Shown here: positions 40,567 through 48,988 of the stretch, in pieces | How positions within the stretch are numbered: position 1 is the stretch's first letter | Layout of the letters: each line of letters begins with the position of its first letter | Source of the DNA: Acidimicrobiaceae bacterium | GTDB taxonomy: Bacteria; Actinomycetota; Acidimicrobiia; Acidimicrobiales; Aldehydirespiratoraceae | Assembly (NCBI GenBank): GCA_009835735.1 | Contig: VXWX01000083.1 | Span: 1-56,414, forward strand | Direction: 5' to 3' | Length of the DNA: 56,414 nucleotides | Program-made: the position numbers and the translations under genes | The notes under the pieces: generated by a model | Databases searched by the model: none | Told to the model about the DNA's origin: nothing | The model's input: the letters and a program-made list of their open reading frames with translations, nothing else

Positions 40567-41645
40567 AGGCGTTCGGCGTTGCCGGCGAGGATGGCCTGCT
40601 TGTCGGCGTGGGCCAGGTCGGGGTTCTCCAGCAGCTCGCCGATCTCCTGGCGGCAGGTGTCGGCGGTGACCTCGTGGGGGAAGTCCGACGAGAACACGAG
40701 GGGCGCGCTGCCCACCAGCTCCACGAAGCGGGCCAGGCCCAGCTCGTCGCCCTCGCAGCCCACGAACACCCGGCCCGCGTCGGCGTGGGCCAGCACGTAG
40801 TCGCTCACGCGTTCGCCCGGCTCCACCGCGCAGAACCGCCCGGCCGGGTCGTGCTGGCTGAACGCGGCCCAGGAGTTGTCGAAGCGCTCCAGGCAGGTGA
40901 CGAACCAGTTGACGCCGCCCTCCAGGAAGGCGATGCGCAGACCGGGATGGCGGTCGAGGATTCCGTTGGAGACGATCCCGGCCAGCGCGATCATCTGGCC
41001 CCACGGATGGCCCAGGGCATGCACGAAGGGCCACACATCGAGATGGTCGATGCCGAAGTTGGCGTGGCAGCCGCCATGAACCGATAGGGCGCAGCCGAGC
41101 CGCTCGGCCTCGGCGTACACCGGCCAATACTCCCGGGAGCCGAGATGGCCCTTCAGCCCGTTCGAGGGCAGCATCGCGCCCACCAGGCCGAGCTCGGTGA
41201 CCGCCCGCTGCAGTTCCTCGACGGCCGCGGCGGGAGTCTGGAGCGGCAGCAGCGCCATGCCGCTGAGCCGGTCGTCGGCTGAGGTGTGGGTGTCGCTGAG
41301 CCAGTCGTTGTAGGCCCGGGCCAGCGCCACCGCCACCTCGGGATAGTTGACCCTGCCGATCGACAGACCCGCGGTGGGGTACAGCACCGCCGCGGAGATG
41401 CCGACCGTGTCGAGGAACTCCCGCCACTGCGGGGCCCTGACCCTCCCGGCCCGGTTGAAGCTGGCCGCGGAGTGCCGGAAGCTGGTGTGCACGTGGTCGA
41501 GCGGCGGGAACAGGCCCACCACCGGAGGCACGAGTCCCACGCTGCGGGGCGTCTCCAGAGCCATCTCGCGATATGTCGCCGGCAGGTACTCGAGGATCTC
41601 CGACGAGTCCTCCTGCACATGGCCGTCGGCGTCGATCACCCTCAC
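40545..41645 (-). CDS. Amidohydrolase-related TIM-barrel hydrolase/decarboxylase (Amidohydro_2, ACMSD-like)
   Basis: A 366-residue metal-dependent enzyme of the Amidohydro_2 group. It opens VIDADGHVQEDSSEILEYLP, where D-x-x-H gives the first metal ligand pair typical of uracil- and ACMSD-type decarboxylases; SVHGGCHANFGID supplies the central His, and FSSDFPHEV near the C-terminus the catalytic Asp. It probably hydrolyses or decarboxylates an aromatic or cyclic substrate. The GTG at 41645 overlaps the epimerase stop by 4 bp; GTG at 41657 is an alternative. It is not in the same family as the amidohydrolase that follows the paralogous epimerase at 25710. Confidence 0.83.
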   Translation of the reverse strand: MRVIDADGHVQEDSSEILEYLPATYREMALETPRSVGLVPPVVGLFPPLDHVHTSFRHSAASFNRAGRVRAPQWREFLDTVGISAAVLYPTAGLSIGRVNYPEVAVALARAYNDWLSDTHTSADDRLSGMALLPLQTPAAAVEELQRAVTELGLVGAMLPSNGLKGHLGSREYWPVYAEAERLGCALSVHGGCHANFGIDHLDVWPFVHALGHPWGQMIALAGIVSNGILDRHPGLRIAFLEGGVNWFVTCLERFDNSWAAFSQHDPAGRFCAVEPGERVSDYVLAHADAGRVFVGCEGDELGLARFVELVGSAPLVFSSDFPHEVTADTCRQEIGELLENPDLAHADKQAILAGNAERLYGPLGE

Positions 41646-42616
41646 CGGGCCAGCCACTCCAGGTAGTCGGCCACGGCCCGGCCCATCGGGTACTCCACCT
41701 TGTAGGAGAGATCACGGCGCGACGCGGTCAGATCCATGGGACTGGTCGGGTTGCCGTACTTGGTCATCGAGTCCTCTTGGGTGACCTCAAGGTCGATAGG
41801 GCGTCCCGCGGCCTGCTCGATCTCTGAGATGATGGCCGCGATGGTGTGGAGCTCGCCCATGGTGGCGTTGTAGACCCGGTTGGGGACCTCGGGCGCGAAG
41901 GCCGCCCTCACCAGAGCCTGGGCGCCGTCGACGGAATAGGTGTAGTCCATGCCCTGACGGTGCAGGTCGGCCTCGGCGATGCGGTAGGTCCGCCCGAAAT
42001 GCGCGCACTCGATGAGCTGTTTCAGGAGCTTGCTGGGTCCGCCGCCGGGCACGCCGTGCCAGGGCCCGAACACCCCGCCGAAGCGCACCACCGCGGTGTC
42101 GAGTCCGTAGGAGTCGGTGTAGTTGTGGCACAGCCACTCCGACGCCAGCTTCATCGACGCATACAGCGACGGCGGATACTCGCTCACGACGCTGAGGGTG
42201 AAGTCCTCCACCGTGTCGTCGGCGGGAGCAACCCGGCGCCGGCCCATCGTCACCACCGTTGAACTGCAGAACACCACTCGCTCCAGGCCCGCCATTCGAG
42301 CGGCCTCCAGCACGTTCATGGTGCCCATGACATTGACCCTCACGCCCGACACCGGGCGGGGGATCAGGTCCCGGGTGAGCAGCGACGCCGTATGGATGAT
42401 GCGGTCCACCCCGTGGCCCTCGATAGCTCGCAGCAGGTCGCCGATGTCGCCGATGTCGCCCTTGACGAGCTCCACCGAGCCGCTGTCCAGCCGCTCGCTG
42501 AGGTTCCGCTCGCTGAAAGCGATGTCGTAGAGGACGGGCCGCTCGCTCCGCTCCGAGACGAGGCGGGCCGCAGCCAGCGAGCCGATCATGCCGGCGCCGG
42601 TGATGAGGGTGGTCAT
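41642..42616 (-). CDS. NAD-dependent epimerase/dehydratase (extended SDR)
   Basis: A 324-residue extended SDR: TGAGMIG cofactor motif, KGDIGDIGDLLRAI, catalytic Tyr and Lys in PPSLYASMKLASEW, and VVRFGGVFGPWHGVPGGGPS in the substrate domain. It is related to the protein at 25710-26657, both short and followed directly by a metal-dependent hydrolase. The reaction is unknown. The upstream 126-bp gap divides it from the divergent GntR gene, which is therefore a candidate regulator of this pair. Confidence 0.83.
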   Translation of the reverse strand: MTTLITGAGMIGSLAAARLVSERSERPVLYDIAFSERNLSERLDSGSVELVKGDIGDIGDLLRAIEGHGVDRIIHTASLLTRDLIPRPVSGVRVNVMGTMNVLEAARMAGLERVVFCSSTVVTMGRRRVAPADDTVEDFTLSVVSEYPPSLYASMKLASEWLCHNYTDSYGLDTAVVRFGGVFGPWHGVPGGGPSKLLKQLIECAHFGRTYRIAEADLHRQGMDYTYSVDGAQALVRAAFAPEVPNRVYNATMGELHTIAAIISEIEQAAGRPIDLEVTQEDSMTKYGNPTSPMDLTASRRDLSYKVEYPMGRAVADYLEWLAR

Positions 42617-42665
42617 CGATCGTCCTTCCTGCGCCCCGTCAGGCGGTGGGCGCGCCCGACTGTCT

Positions 42666-42673
42666 AACCGGTT
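42666..42673. promoter_or_regulatory. Palindrome AACCGGTT between the epimerase and the GntR gene
   Basis: A perfect 8-bp palindrome lies in the divergent intergenic region, 50 bp from the epimerase ATG and 70 bp from the GntR TTG. It could be an autoregulatory site. There is no GTATAC in this region. A TAACAT (42710-42715) is a possible -10 box for the GntR gene. The evidence is weak. Confidence 0.25.
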
Positions 42674-42742
42674 GGGTTGCTCAGCTTCCTATCGGGATCG
42701 GCGAGCCTGTAACATCGGCCACCCGCCCACGGAGGATCGATC

Positions 42743-43405
42743 TTGAACGACAAGGACGGTGAGCAGCCTCTACGAGAAGTCGTCGCAGGCCAGCTTCGCC
42801 TGATGATTCTTGACGGGGAGCTGAAGCCGGGCCAGAGGCTGGTCGAGGGTCAGCTCGCAGAGCGGCTGGGGGTGAGCCGCAACCCGGTGCGCGAAGCCAT
42901 GCGATCGCTGGAGGCCACCGGCCTGATCGAAGTGGTGCCCCGGCGGGGCGCCCATGTGTGCGCCATCGACAAGTGCGAGGTTCACCACATCCAGCAGATC
43001 AGGATCCTGGTGGAGGGATACGCCGTCGAGCAGGCCGCCATGCTCCAAGATCCCGACAGCATCGAACGGATCCGGCAGTGCATGGAGGAGGGCCGGCAGG
43101 CGACCGAGCGGGGGGACGCGGTCACCGCCGCCCTGTGCCACCGGGAATTCCACATCGCGGTGGAGAAGGCGGCCGGGATCCCCTTCCTTCAGCAGGTGCT
43201 CGACCCGCTCCGCCAGCAGACCGAGCTGGTGTTCTCGGTGGTGACCGACAGCCGCGGTGACATCACCTGGGAAGAGCACGAGGACATCTACAACGCCATC
43301 GCAGCCGGTGACGCCTCCCAGGCCAGGGAGATGAGCCGCAAGCACATCATGAACGCGTTGGAGTCGTTCCAGATGGCCATCGAGTCGACACCGGCGATCC
43401 TCTAG
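42743..43405 (+). CDS. GntR-family transcriptional regulator, FCD (FadR) subfamily
   Basis: A 220-residue regulator. The N-terminal winged helix (PLREVVAGQLRLMILDGELKPGQRLVEGQLAERLGVSRNPVREAMRSLEATGLIEVVPRRGAHV) is followed by an all-helical FCD ligand domain with likely metal ligands in HREFHIAVEKAAG and WEEHEDIYNAIAAGD plus the late His in MSRKHIMNALESF. Such proteins respond to organic acids and bind short palindromes with GT..AC half-sites, which fits the GTATAC sites. It is the only DNA-binding regulator seen in the window. The TTG start has a good ggaggatc site; the stop abuts the next gene. Confidence 0.9.
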   Translation: MNDKDGEQPLREVVAGQLRLMILDGELKPGQRLVEGQLAERLGVSRNPVREAMRSLEATGLIEVVPRRGAHVCAIDKCEVHHIQQIRILVEGYAVEQAAMLQDPDSIERIRQCMEEGRQATERGDAVTAALCHREFHIAVEKAAGIPFLQQVLDPLRQQTELVFSVVTDSRGDITWEEHEDIYNAIAAGDASQAREMSRKHIMNALESFQMAIESTPAIL

Positions 43406-45997
43406 TTGACGCGACAGCCGCCTATAGCCGGGAGTGAGCCGGCAGGCGTCCACCAAGAGGCCGAGCGGTGGCTGGCCGCCGACCCCGATCCCCGGACGCG
43501 GGCCGAACTTCAAGACCTGCTGGACGGGGACCCAGCCGAACTCGGACGCCGCTTCGCCGGGCGGCTCGCCTTCGGCACGGCCGGCATCCGGGGTCCGATG
43601 GGGGCCGGTCCGGCCCGCATGAACCGCGTCCTGGTGAGGATCGTGACGTCGGCCCTGGCCGAGCGGCTGCTGCAGGACGGGCCGCCGGACAGAGCGGTGA
43701 TCGTCGGATACGACGCCCGCCACGGCAGCAAGGACTTCGCCACCGACGCGGCCCGGGTGCTGGCCGGGCGGGGTGTCGGCGTGAGGATGCTGGCACCGGA
43801 GCTGCCCACGCCGGTGCTGGCCTTCGCGGTCAAGGAGCTCGAAGCGGCGGCCGGGGTGATGATCACCGCCAGCCACAACCCGCGCTCCGACAACGGCTAC
43901 AAGGTCTACTGGCGGGGCGGCCGCCTGCTGGCCGCGCCGATCGACGCTGAGATCGGCCGGATCATCGACCGCACCGCCCCGCCGGCGGAGTCCGACCTGG
44001 CCCCCGACGACGATCCGCTCATCACCACGGCCGGCGACGAGGTGGTCGAGGCCTACCTGGACGCGGTGACGGGCCTGCTGGCACCCGGAGGCCCCCGCTC
44101 GGTGCGAATGGCCTACACACCGCTTCACGGCGTGGGAGCCGACACGTTCCTGCGGGCCGTGTCCAAGGCGGGATTCGACCCGCCAGCGCTCGTGGCCGAC
44201 CAGGCCGAACCCGACCCCGAGTTCACCACCACGCCGTTTCCCAACCCCGAGGAGACCGGCGTCGTCGACCGGCTGCTGCGGCTGGCCTCCGACACCGGCG
44301 CGGACGTGGCCCTGGCCCACGACCCCGACGCCGACCGGCTGGCGGTGGCTGTGCCCGACGGGGGGCGGTGGCGCCTGCTGACCGGCGACGAGACGGGCTG
44401 CCTGCTGGCCGAGCACCTGCTTCGCCAGTCCGCGCCCGGTAGCGGCGGCGAACTCCGACGTCCGAGACTGGTCATCAACACGGTCGTGTCGTCGCGCCTG
44501 CTGCCCCGCATCGCAGCCGGTCACGGCGCGGACTGGGCCGAGACGCCCACCGGATTCAAATGGATCATGCAAGCCCGCTCGCAACGGCCGGGCCACGAGT
44601 TGGTTCTGGGCTACGAGGACGCTCTCGGCTACGCGGTGGGCGACGCGGTCCGGGACAAGGACGGCATCGGCGCGGCACTGGCCATGGCCGAACTCGTGGC
44701 CCACCTCAAGACCGAGGGACGAACCCTTCCCGGCCTGCTCGACGACCTCCACCGCCGCCACGGAGTTCACGCCACCGGGCAGCGCTCGGTCCGCTTCGAG
44801 GCGGCTCCCGGCGACGAGCCGCCGATGGCCCGCGCCATGGCTGCGCTGCGGGCGAGCACGCCGACGGAGCTGGCTGGAGCCGCGGTGACCACGGTGCACG
44901 ACCTGGCCGGCGGGTCGGAGCACCTGCCCCCGGTGGACGTAGTCGTTCTCGAGCTCTACGGCGCCGAGGCCAGGGTGATCGTCAGGCCGAGCGGCACCGA
45001 GCCGAAGATGAAGGTCTACGCCGAAGCCGTCGTCGACGCGGACGATGCCGGCGACGGCGGGCTTCGTTCTGCCCGGGTGGAGGCCCGGACACGGATCACG
45101 GAGCTGCTGGACGCGGCCGTGCGGCATGTAGCGGACCCCGAGAGGCACGGGCGCGACAGCGACACCGCGGCGGCGGAGACTCCATCGGCAGGCAAGACTG
45201 CGACCGTGGTGCAGGCCGCGGAGCCCCCGGACGAGTCCCGAGCAGACGACCTGCGGCTGGTGGTGGGCTGCACCGACCTCACCACCCTGGAGGGCGACGA
45301 CACACCCGGGCGCATCCGGGCGCTGTGCTCCCAGGCTCTGCGCCCCGACCCGGCCGATCCCACCGTCGGGCCGGTGGCCGCGGTGTGCGTGTACCCCGCG
45401 CTGGCTTCGCTGGCCGCCGAACTGCTGGCGGGCACACCGGTGGCGGTGGCCAGCGTGGCCGGGGCCTTCCCCAGCGGCCTGTCGCCCCTGGAGGTGCGGG
45501 TGGCCGAAGTGCGGGCCGCAGTGGCCGCCGGCGCACGGGAGATCGACACCGTGCTGAACCGCTCCGCCTTCCTGTCGGGCCGCAGCGACACCGCCTCGGC
45601 CGAGCTGCGGGCGCTGAAAGAGGCGGCCGGCGGGGCCCACTTCAAGGTGATCCTGGAGGTGTGCGAGCTCGGCTCGGCCGGCGCGATCGCGGAGGCGACC
45701 CGGCTGGCCATCGACGCCGGTGCCGACATGGTCAAGACCTCCACCGGCAAGGGTGCCGCGGGCGCCTCGCCCGAAGCCGTGCTGACAATAGCCCGGGTGG
45801 TGGCCGACCACTGTGGCGGCGGGGGACGCCCTGTGGGCATCAAGGTGGCCGGCGGCGTTCGGACCGCGGCCGACGCTCTCACCTACGTCGACATCGTGCG
45901 CTCGGTCCTGGGAGAGGACTGGCTCACACCGGACCGCCTCCGCTTCGGTGCCTCCAGCCTGCTGGGCAGCGTGGTCGGTGCCCTTGCCGCGGCCTAG
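43406..45997 (+). CDS. Phosphosugar mutase fused to deoxyribose-phosphate aldolase
   Basis: An 863-residue bifunctional protein. Residues 1-550 are an alpha-D-phosphohexomutase (PGM2/phosphopentomutase-like): phosphoserine S156 in ITASHNP, Mg site DPDAD (306-310), sugar-binding GYEDALGYAVGD, phosphate loop RPSGTEPK (527-534). After a linker rich in Ala/Asp/Glu, residues 615-863 are a full DeoC domain with D714 (EIDTVLN), Schiff-base K777 (VKTSTGKG) and K813 (IKVAGGVRT). Together they would turn (deoxy)ribose-1-phosphate into deoxyribose-5-phosphate, then glyceraldehyde-3-phosphate and acetaldehyde, the end of nucleoside breakdown. The TTG start touches the GntR stop codon; it has a weak ribosome site. 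Confidence 0.88.
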   Translation: MTRQPPIAGSEPAGVHQEAERWLAADPDPRTRAELQDLLDGDPAELGRRFAGRLAFGTAGIRGPMGAGPARMNRVLVRIVTSALAERLLQDGPPDRAVIVGYDARHGSKDFATDAARVLAGRGVGVRMLAPELPTPVLAFAVKELEAAAGVMITASHNPRSDNGYKVYWRGGRLLAAPIDAEIGRIIDRTAPPAESDLAPDDDPLITTAGDEVVEAYLDAVTGLLAPGGPRSVRMAYTPLHGVGADTFLRAVSKAGFDPPALVADQAEPDPEFTTTPFPNPEETGVVDRLLRLASDTGADVALAHDPDADRLAVAVPDGGRWRLLTGDETGCLLAEHLLRQSAPGSGGELRRPRLVINTVVSSRLLPRIAAGHGADWAETPTGFKWIMQARSQRPGHELVLGYEDALGYAVGDAVRDKDGIGAALAMAELVAHLKTEGRTLPGLLDDLHRRHGVHATGQRSVRFEAAPGDEPPMARAMAALRASTPTELAGAAVTTVHDLAGGSEHLPPVDVVVLELYGAEARVIVRPSGTEPKMKVYAEAVVDADDAGDGGLRSARVEARTRITELLDAAVRHVADPERHGRDSDTAAAETPSAGKTATVVQAAEPPDESRADDLRLVVGCTDLTTLEGDDTPGRIRALCSQALRPDPADPTVGPVAAVCVYPALASLAAELLAGTPVAVASVAGAFPSGLSPLEVRVAEVRAAVAAGAREIDTVLNRSAFLSGRSDTASAELRALKEAAGGAHFKVILEVCELGSAGAIAEATRLAIDAGADMVKTSTGKGAAGASPEAVLTIARVVADHCGGGGRPVGIKVAGGVRTAADALTYVDIVRSVLGEDWLTPDRLRFGASSLLGSVVGALAAA

Positions 45998-46012
45998 CCG
46001 AGTCCCGTGGGG

Positions 46013-46018
46013 CATAAT
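46013..46018 (+). promoter_or_regulatory. Candidate -10 box (CATAAT) of the polyamine transporter operon
   Basis: CATAAT lies 20 nt before the ATG at 46039 in the 41-bp gap after the mutase-aldolase fusion; gggagg follows as the ribosome site. No convincing -35 box is seen, since it would be inside the preceding gene. Confidence 0.35.
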
Positions 46019-46038
46019 TCGCCGTCGGGGAGGATCGC

Positions 46039-47106
46039 ATGACTGATCCGGTAGCGGCCGTAGAGATCGAGGGCGTCACCAAGCGCTTCGGCGAGGTCGT
46101 GGCGGTCGACAACATCGACCTGGCCATCGGCGACGGAGAGTTCTTCGCCCTGCTCGGCCCGTCGGGATGCGGCAAGACCACCACGCTGCGCATGATCGCC
46201 GGACTCGATCTGCCCACCGAGGGGAGCCTGCGCATATTCGGCGAGGAAGTCGGCATGGCGCCGCCGGACCGCAGGCCGGTCAACACCGTGTTCCAGGCCT
46301 ACGCCCTCTTCCCCCACATGACCGTCCGGCAGAACATCGAGTTCGGGCTGCGAATGCGCGGGATCAAGAATCCCGAGCTCAGCCAGCGAGTGGCCGAGGC
46401 CACCGGGATGGTGCGGCTGGCCGGGATGGAGGAACGCAGACCCGACCAGCTCTCCGGCGGCCAGCAGCAGCGAGTGGCGCTGGCCCGGGCCCTGGTCAAC
46501 CAGCCCAAGGTGCTGCTGCTCGATGAGCCGCTGGGAGCGCTGGACCTCAAGCTCCGCCAGGAGATGCAGCAGGAGCTGAAGGCCCTGCAGCGCGAGGTGG
46601 GCATCACCTTCGTGTTCGTCACCCACGACCAGGAGGAAGCCCTCGCCATGAGCGAGCGGATCGGGGTCATGTCCGAGGGCCGCCTGCTCCAGGTCGGCAC
46701 TCCCCGGGAAATCTACGACCGTCCGGCCAGCCGCTTCGTGGCCGACTTCATCGGCCGGACAAACATTCTCGAAGCCTCAGTGGAGTCGGCCAGCACAGTG
46801 CGCCTGGACAACGGCGCCCTCATCGAAGCCGAGACGTCGACGCCCGCGGGCTCGCGGGTGGCGGTCAGCCTGCGCCCCGAGAGGGTCCGCCTACAGCCGC
46901 ATGGCACGACAGCGGCCGAGGGCTCGAGCCTCGACGGCGAAGTGCGCGACATCACCTATCTCGGCCACGCCGTGGTGTACGAGGTGGCCGCGGGCCCGGT
47001 CTCCATCGAGGTCCGGGTGGAGGGCGAGGTCGGGGAGCCGTTCGCCGCCGGCGACGAGGTGACCGTCGCCTGGGACCGCGGCGCGGCCGCAGTGGTTGCG
47101 GACTGA
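46039..47106 (+). CDS. potA: Spermidine/putrescine-type ABC transporter ATPase (PotA-like)
   Basis: A 355-residue ATPase: Walker A GPSGCGKT (40-47), the Q-loop at TVFQAYALFPHMTVRQNI, signature LSGGQQQR (138-145), Walker B LLLLDEPLGALDLKLR, and H-loop FVTHDQEE. The C-terminal TOBE-type regulatory domain (VAVSLRPERVRLQPHG... SLDGEVRDITYLGHAVVYEV) is typical of PotA. It energises import through the two permeases downstream. It starts after a ggggagg site and is the first gene of the pot-like operon. Confidence 0.9.
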   Translation: MTDPVAAVEIEGVTKRFGEVVAVDNIDLAIGDGEFFALLGPSGCGKTTTLRMIAGLDLPTEGSLRIFGEEVGMAPPDRRPVNTVFQAYALFPHMTVRQNIEFGLRMRGIKNPELSQRVAEATGMVRLAGMEERRPDQLSGGQQQRVALARALVNQPKVLLLDEPLGALDLKLRQEMQQELKALQREVGITFVFVTHDQEEALAMSERIGVMSEGRLLQVGTPREIYDRPASRFVADFIGRTNILEASVESASTVRLDNGALIEAETSTPAGSRVAVSLRPERVRLQPHGTTAAEGSSLDGEVRDITYLGHAVVYEVAAGPVSIEVRVEGEVGEPFAAGDEVTVAWDRGAAAVVAD

Positions 47107-47111
47107 CGCCG

Positions 47112-48080
47112 ATGGGCCCCGCCCGCCGATCCTCACCGACCGCCGGAGCCGCCGGGGAGGAGGCGGCAGCCCTCGCACGTCGTCGCCAGGGGATGCTGCT
47201 GGCCTCGCCGGGAGCCCTCTACCTGCTGATCTTCTTCGTCGTCCCGCTCGGCCTGATCTCGGTCTATTCCTTCGCCACCCGCACCTCCACCGGCCGGACA
47301 TCGCTGAGCGGCTGGAACGTCGAGTCCTACCGGGCCATCGGCGACGACATCATCGTGGGGATCATCGGCCGGTCGGCGTGGCTGGCCACGCTCACCACTG
47401 TCCTGTGCGTGGTGGTGGGGTATCCCTTCGCGTACTACATAGCTACCCGGCCGCGCCATGTGCGGGCCGTGCTGCTGGTGATGGTGATGATCCCGTTCTG
47501 GACCAACGCGCTGGTGCGGGTCTTCGCCATCCGCTTCCTGCTGGGGTCGAACGGGCCCGCCTCCGCGCTCAGCGAGAGCCTGGGCTTCGGGACGTTCCGG
47601 ATCCTGTTCACCCCCACCGCAGTGACGATCGGGATGGTTTACAGCTTCCTCACCTTCATGGTGCTGCCCCTGTACGTGGCGCTGGAGCGCATGGACTGGA
47701 GCCTCACGGAAGCGGCTCGCGACCTCTACGCCAGCGGCGCGAAGGCGTTCTGGAAGGTCACGCTGCCCCTCACCAGGTCGGGGATCGTGGCCGGCTGCGT
47801 GCTGGTCTTCGTCCCCAGCTTCGGCTCGTACGTCGTCCCCGACATCCTGGGCGGAGCCAAGACCCTGCTGATCGGCTCGTACATCGCCCGCCAGTTCCGC
47901 GACGCCCGCAACTGGCCCCTCGGAGCGGCCCTCAGCGTCCTGTTGATCGTGGCCATGCTGGTGGCCGTCGCCCTGAACCAACGTTCCGGAAGCGGTGCGG
48001 AGGACGGCGGGCGGCCCCGAGGTCGCAGACGCGGGCCCGGCCAGGGCGAGGCCGAGACCGTGACGGCGGTGGCGTCATGA
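47112..48080 (+). CDS. potB: Spermidine/putrescine-type ABC transporter permease (PotB-like)
   Basis: A 322-residue inner-membrane permease. The N-terminal helix GALYLLIFFVVPLGLISVYSF, the conserved TTVLCVVVGYPFAYYIA, MIPFWTNALVRVFAIRFLLG, and the cytoplasmic loop LERMDWSLTEAARDLYASGAKAFWKVTLPLTRSGIVAG (EAA motif) identify it. The tail after the last helix is basic and Gly/Arg-rich. It is 5 bp from the ATPase gene and overlaps the next permease by 4 bp. Confidence 0.9.
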   Translation: MGPARRSSPTAGAAGEEAAALARRRQGMLLASPGALYLLIFFVVPLGLISVYSFATRTSTGRTSLSGWNVESYRAIGDDIIVGIIGRSAWLATLTTVLCVVVGYPFAYYIATRPRHVRAVLLVMVMIPFWTNALVRVFAIRFLLGSNGPASALSESLGFGTFRILFTPTAVTIGMVYSFLTFMVLPLYVALERMDWSLTEAARDLYASGAKAFWKVTLPLTRSGIVAGCVLVFVPSFGSYVVPDILGGAKTLLIGSYIARQFRDARNWPLGAALSVLLIVAMLVAVALNQRSGSGAEDGGRPRGRRRGPGQGEAETVTAVAS

Positions 48081-48931
48081 GCGGCGTCGTCGAGGTCGGC
48101 CTCGGGCGTCGCACCCGGCGAGGGCTGGCCGTCTGGGCCTGGGCGGTGTTCGCCTTCCTGTACGTGCCCATCGTCGTGCTGGTGGTCTTCTCGTTCAACG
48201 CCTCCTCCCGGGTGAACATCTGGGGAGGCTTCTCCTTCCAGTGGTACGGCGAGGCTCTGCGCAACGACGTGATCACCTCGGCCATACGGGTGTCCCTCAT
48301 CGTGGCGCTGGTCTCCACGGTCGTCTCGATGGTGCTGGGCACCGCGGTGGCCCTCGCCCTCGCCCGTTACCGGTTCCGGGGCCGTCGCGCTCTCGACGGC
48401 ACCGTGTACCTGCCCATCGTGATCCCCGACATCACCATGGCGGTGATGCTGCTGGTGTTCTTCGCGGAGGCGTTCAAGTTCATCGACTCCTTCGGACCGA
48501 GGTTCACGCTCGGCATCTCGACCGTGGCCCTGTCGCACATCGCGTTCAACATCTCGTTCGTGTGCGTGGTGGTTCGGGCCAGGCTCGATCAGTTCGACCG
48601 CACGCTGGAGGAGGCCGCCCGCGACCTCTACGCGACGGGATGGCAGACGTTCAGGAGGGTCACGCTGCCGCTGATTATGCCCGGCGTCGCCGCCGGAGGA
48701 CTGCTGGCGCTGACCCTTTCGCTCGACGACGTCGTGATCTCGGCATTCGTGTCCGGGCCGGGATCAACCACCCTTCCCGTGTATGTGTTCAGCAGCATCC
48801 GCCGGGGCGTGACGCCCGAGCTAAACGCCATCTCCACCCTCATGCTCACCGCGTCGATCGCGCTGGTGCTGGGCTCGCTCGCTCTGCAGCGACGCCGTGC
48901 TAGCGCATCGCAACAGACCCAGGTCCTATAG
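48077..48931 (+). CDS. potC: Spermidine/putrescine-type ABC transporter permease (PotC-like)
   Basis: A 284-residue permease with VWAWAVFAFLYVPIVVLVVFSFN as first helix, LPIVIPDITMAVMLLVFFAEAF, and the EAA loop LDQFDRTLEEAARDLYATGWQTFRRVTLPLIMPGVAAGGLLALTLSLDDVVISAFVSGPGSTTLPVYVFSSIRRGVTPELNAISTL, which is highly characteristic of PotC. The start overlaps the PotB-like stop (ATGA). It is followed by 57 bp and the binding protein. Confidence 0.9.
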   Translation: MSGVVEVGLGRRTRRGLAVWAWAVFAFLYVPIVVLVVFSFNASSRVNIWGGFSFQWYGEALRNDVITSAIRVSLIVALVSTVVSMVLGTAVALALARYRFRGRRALDGTVYLPIVIPDITMAVMLLVFFAEAFKFIDSFGPRFTLGISTVALSHIAFNISFVCVVVRARLDQFDRTLEEAARDLYATGWQTFRRVTLPLIMPGVAAGGLLALTLSLDDVVISAFVSGPGSTTLPVYVFSSIRRGVTPELNAISTLMLTASIALVLGSLALQRRRASASQQTQVL

Positions 48932-48988
48932 TTGCCGGTCGGACAACGAGGTCTCGGCTCCCCGAGGAGCCCTGGAGGGAGGAATTCC

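Noticed and set aside
42770..46015. 1081-residue antisense open frame across the GntR and mutase-aldolase genes
   Set aside because: A shadow frame caused by GC-rich third positions; the sense strand has complete catalytic motifs in two genes.
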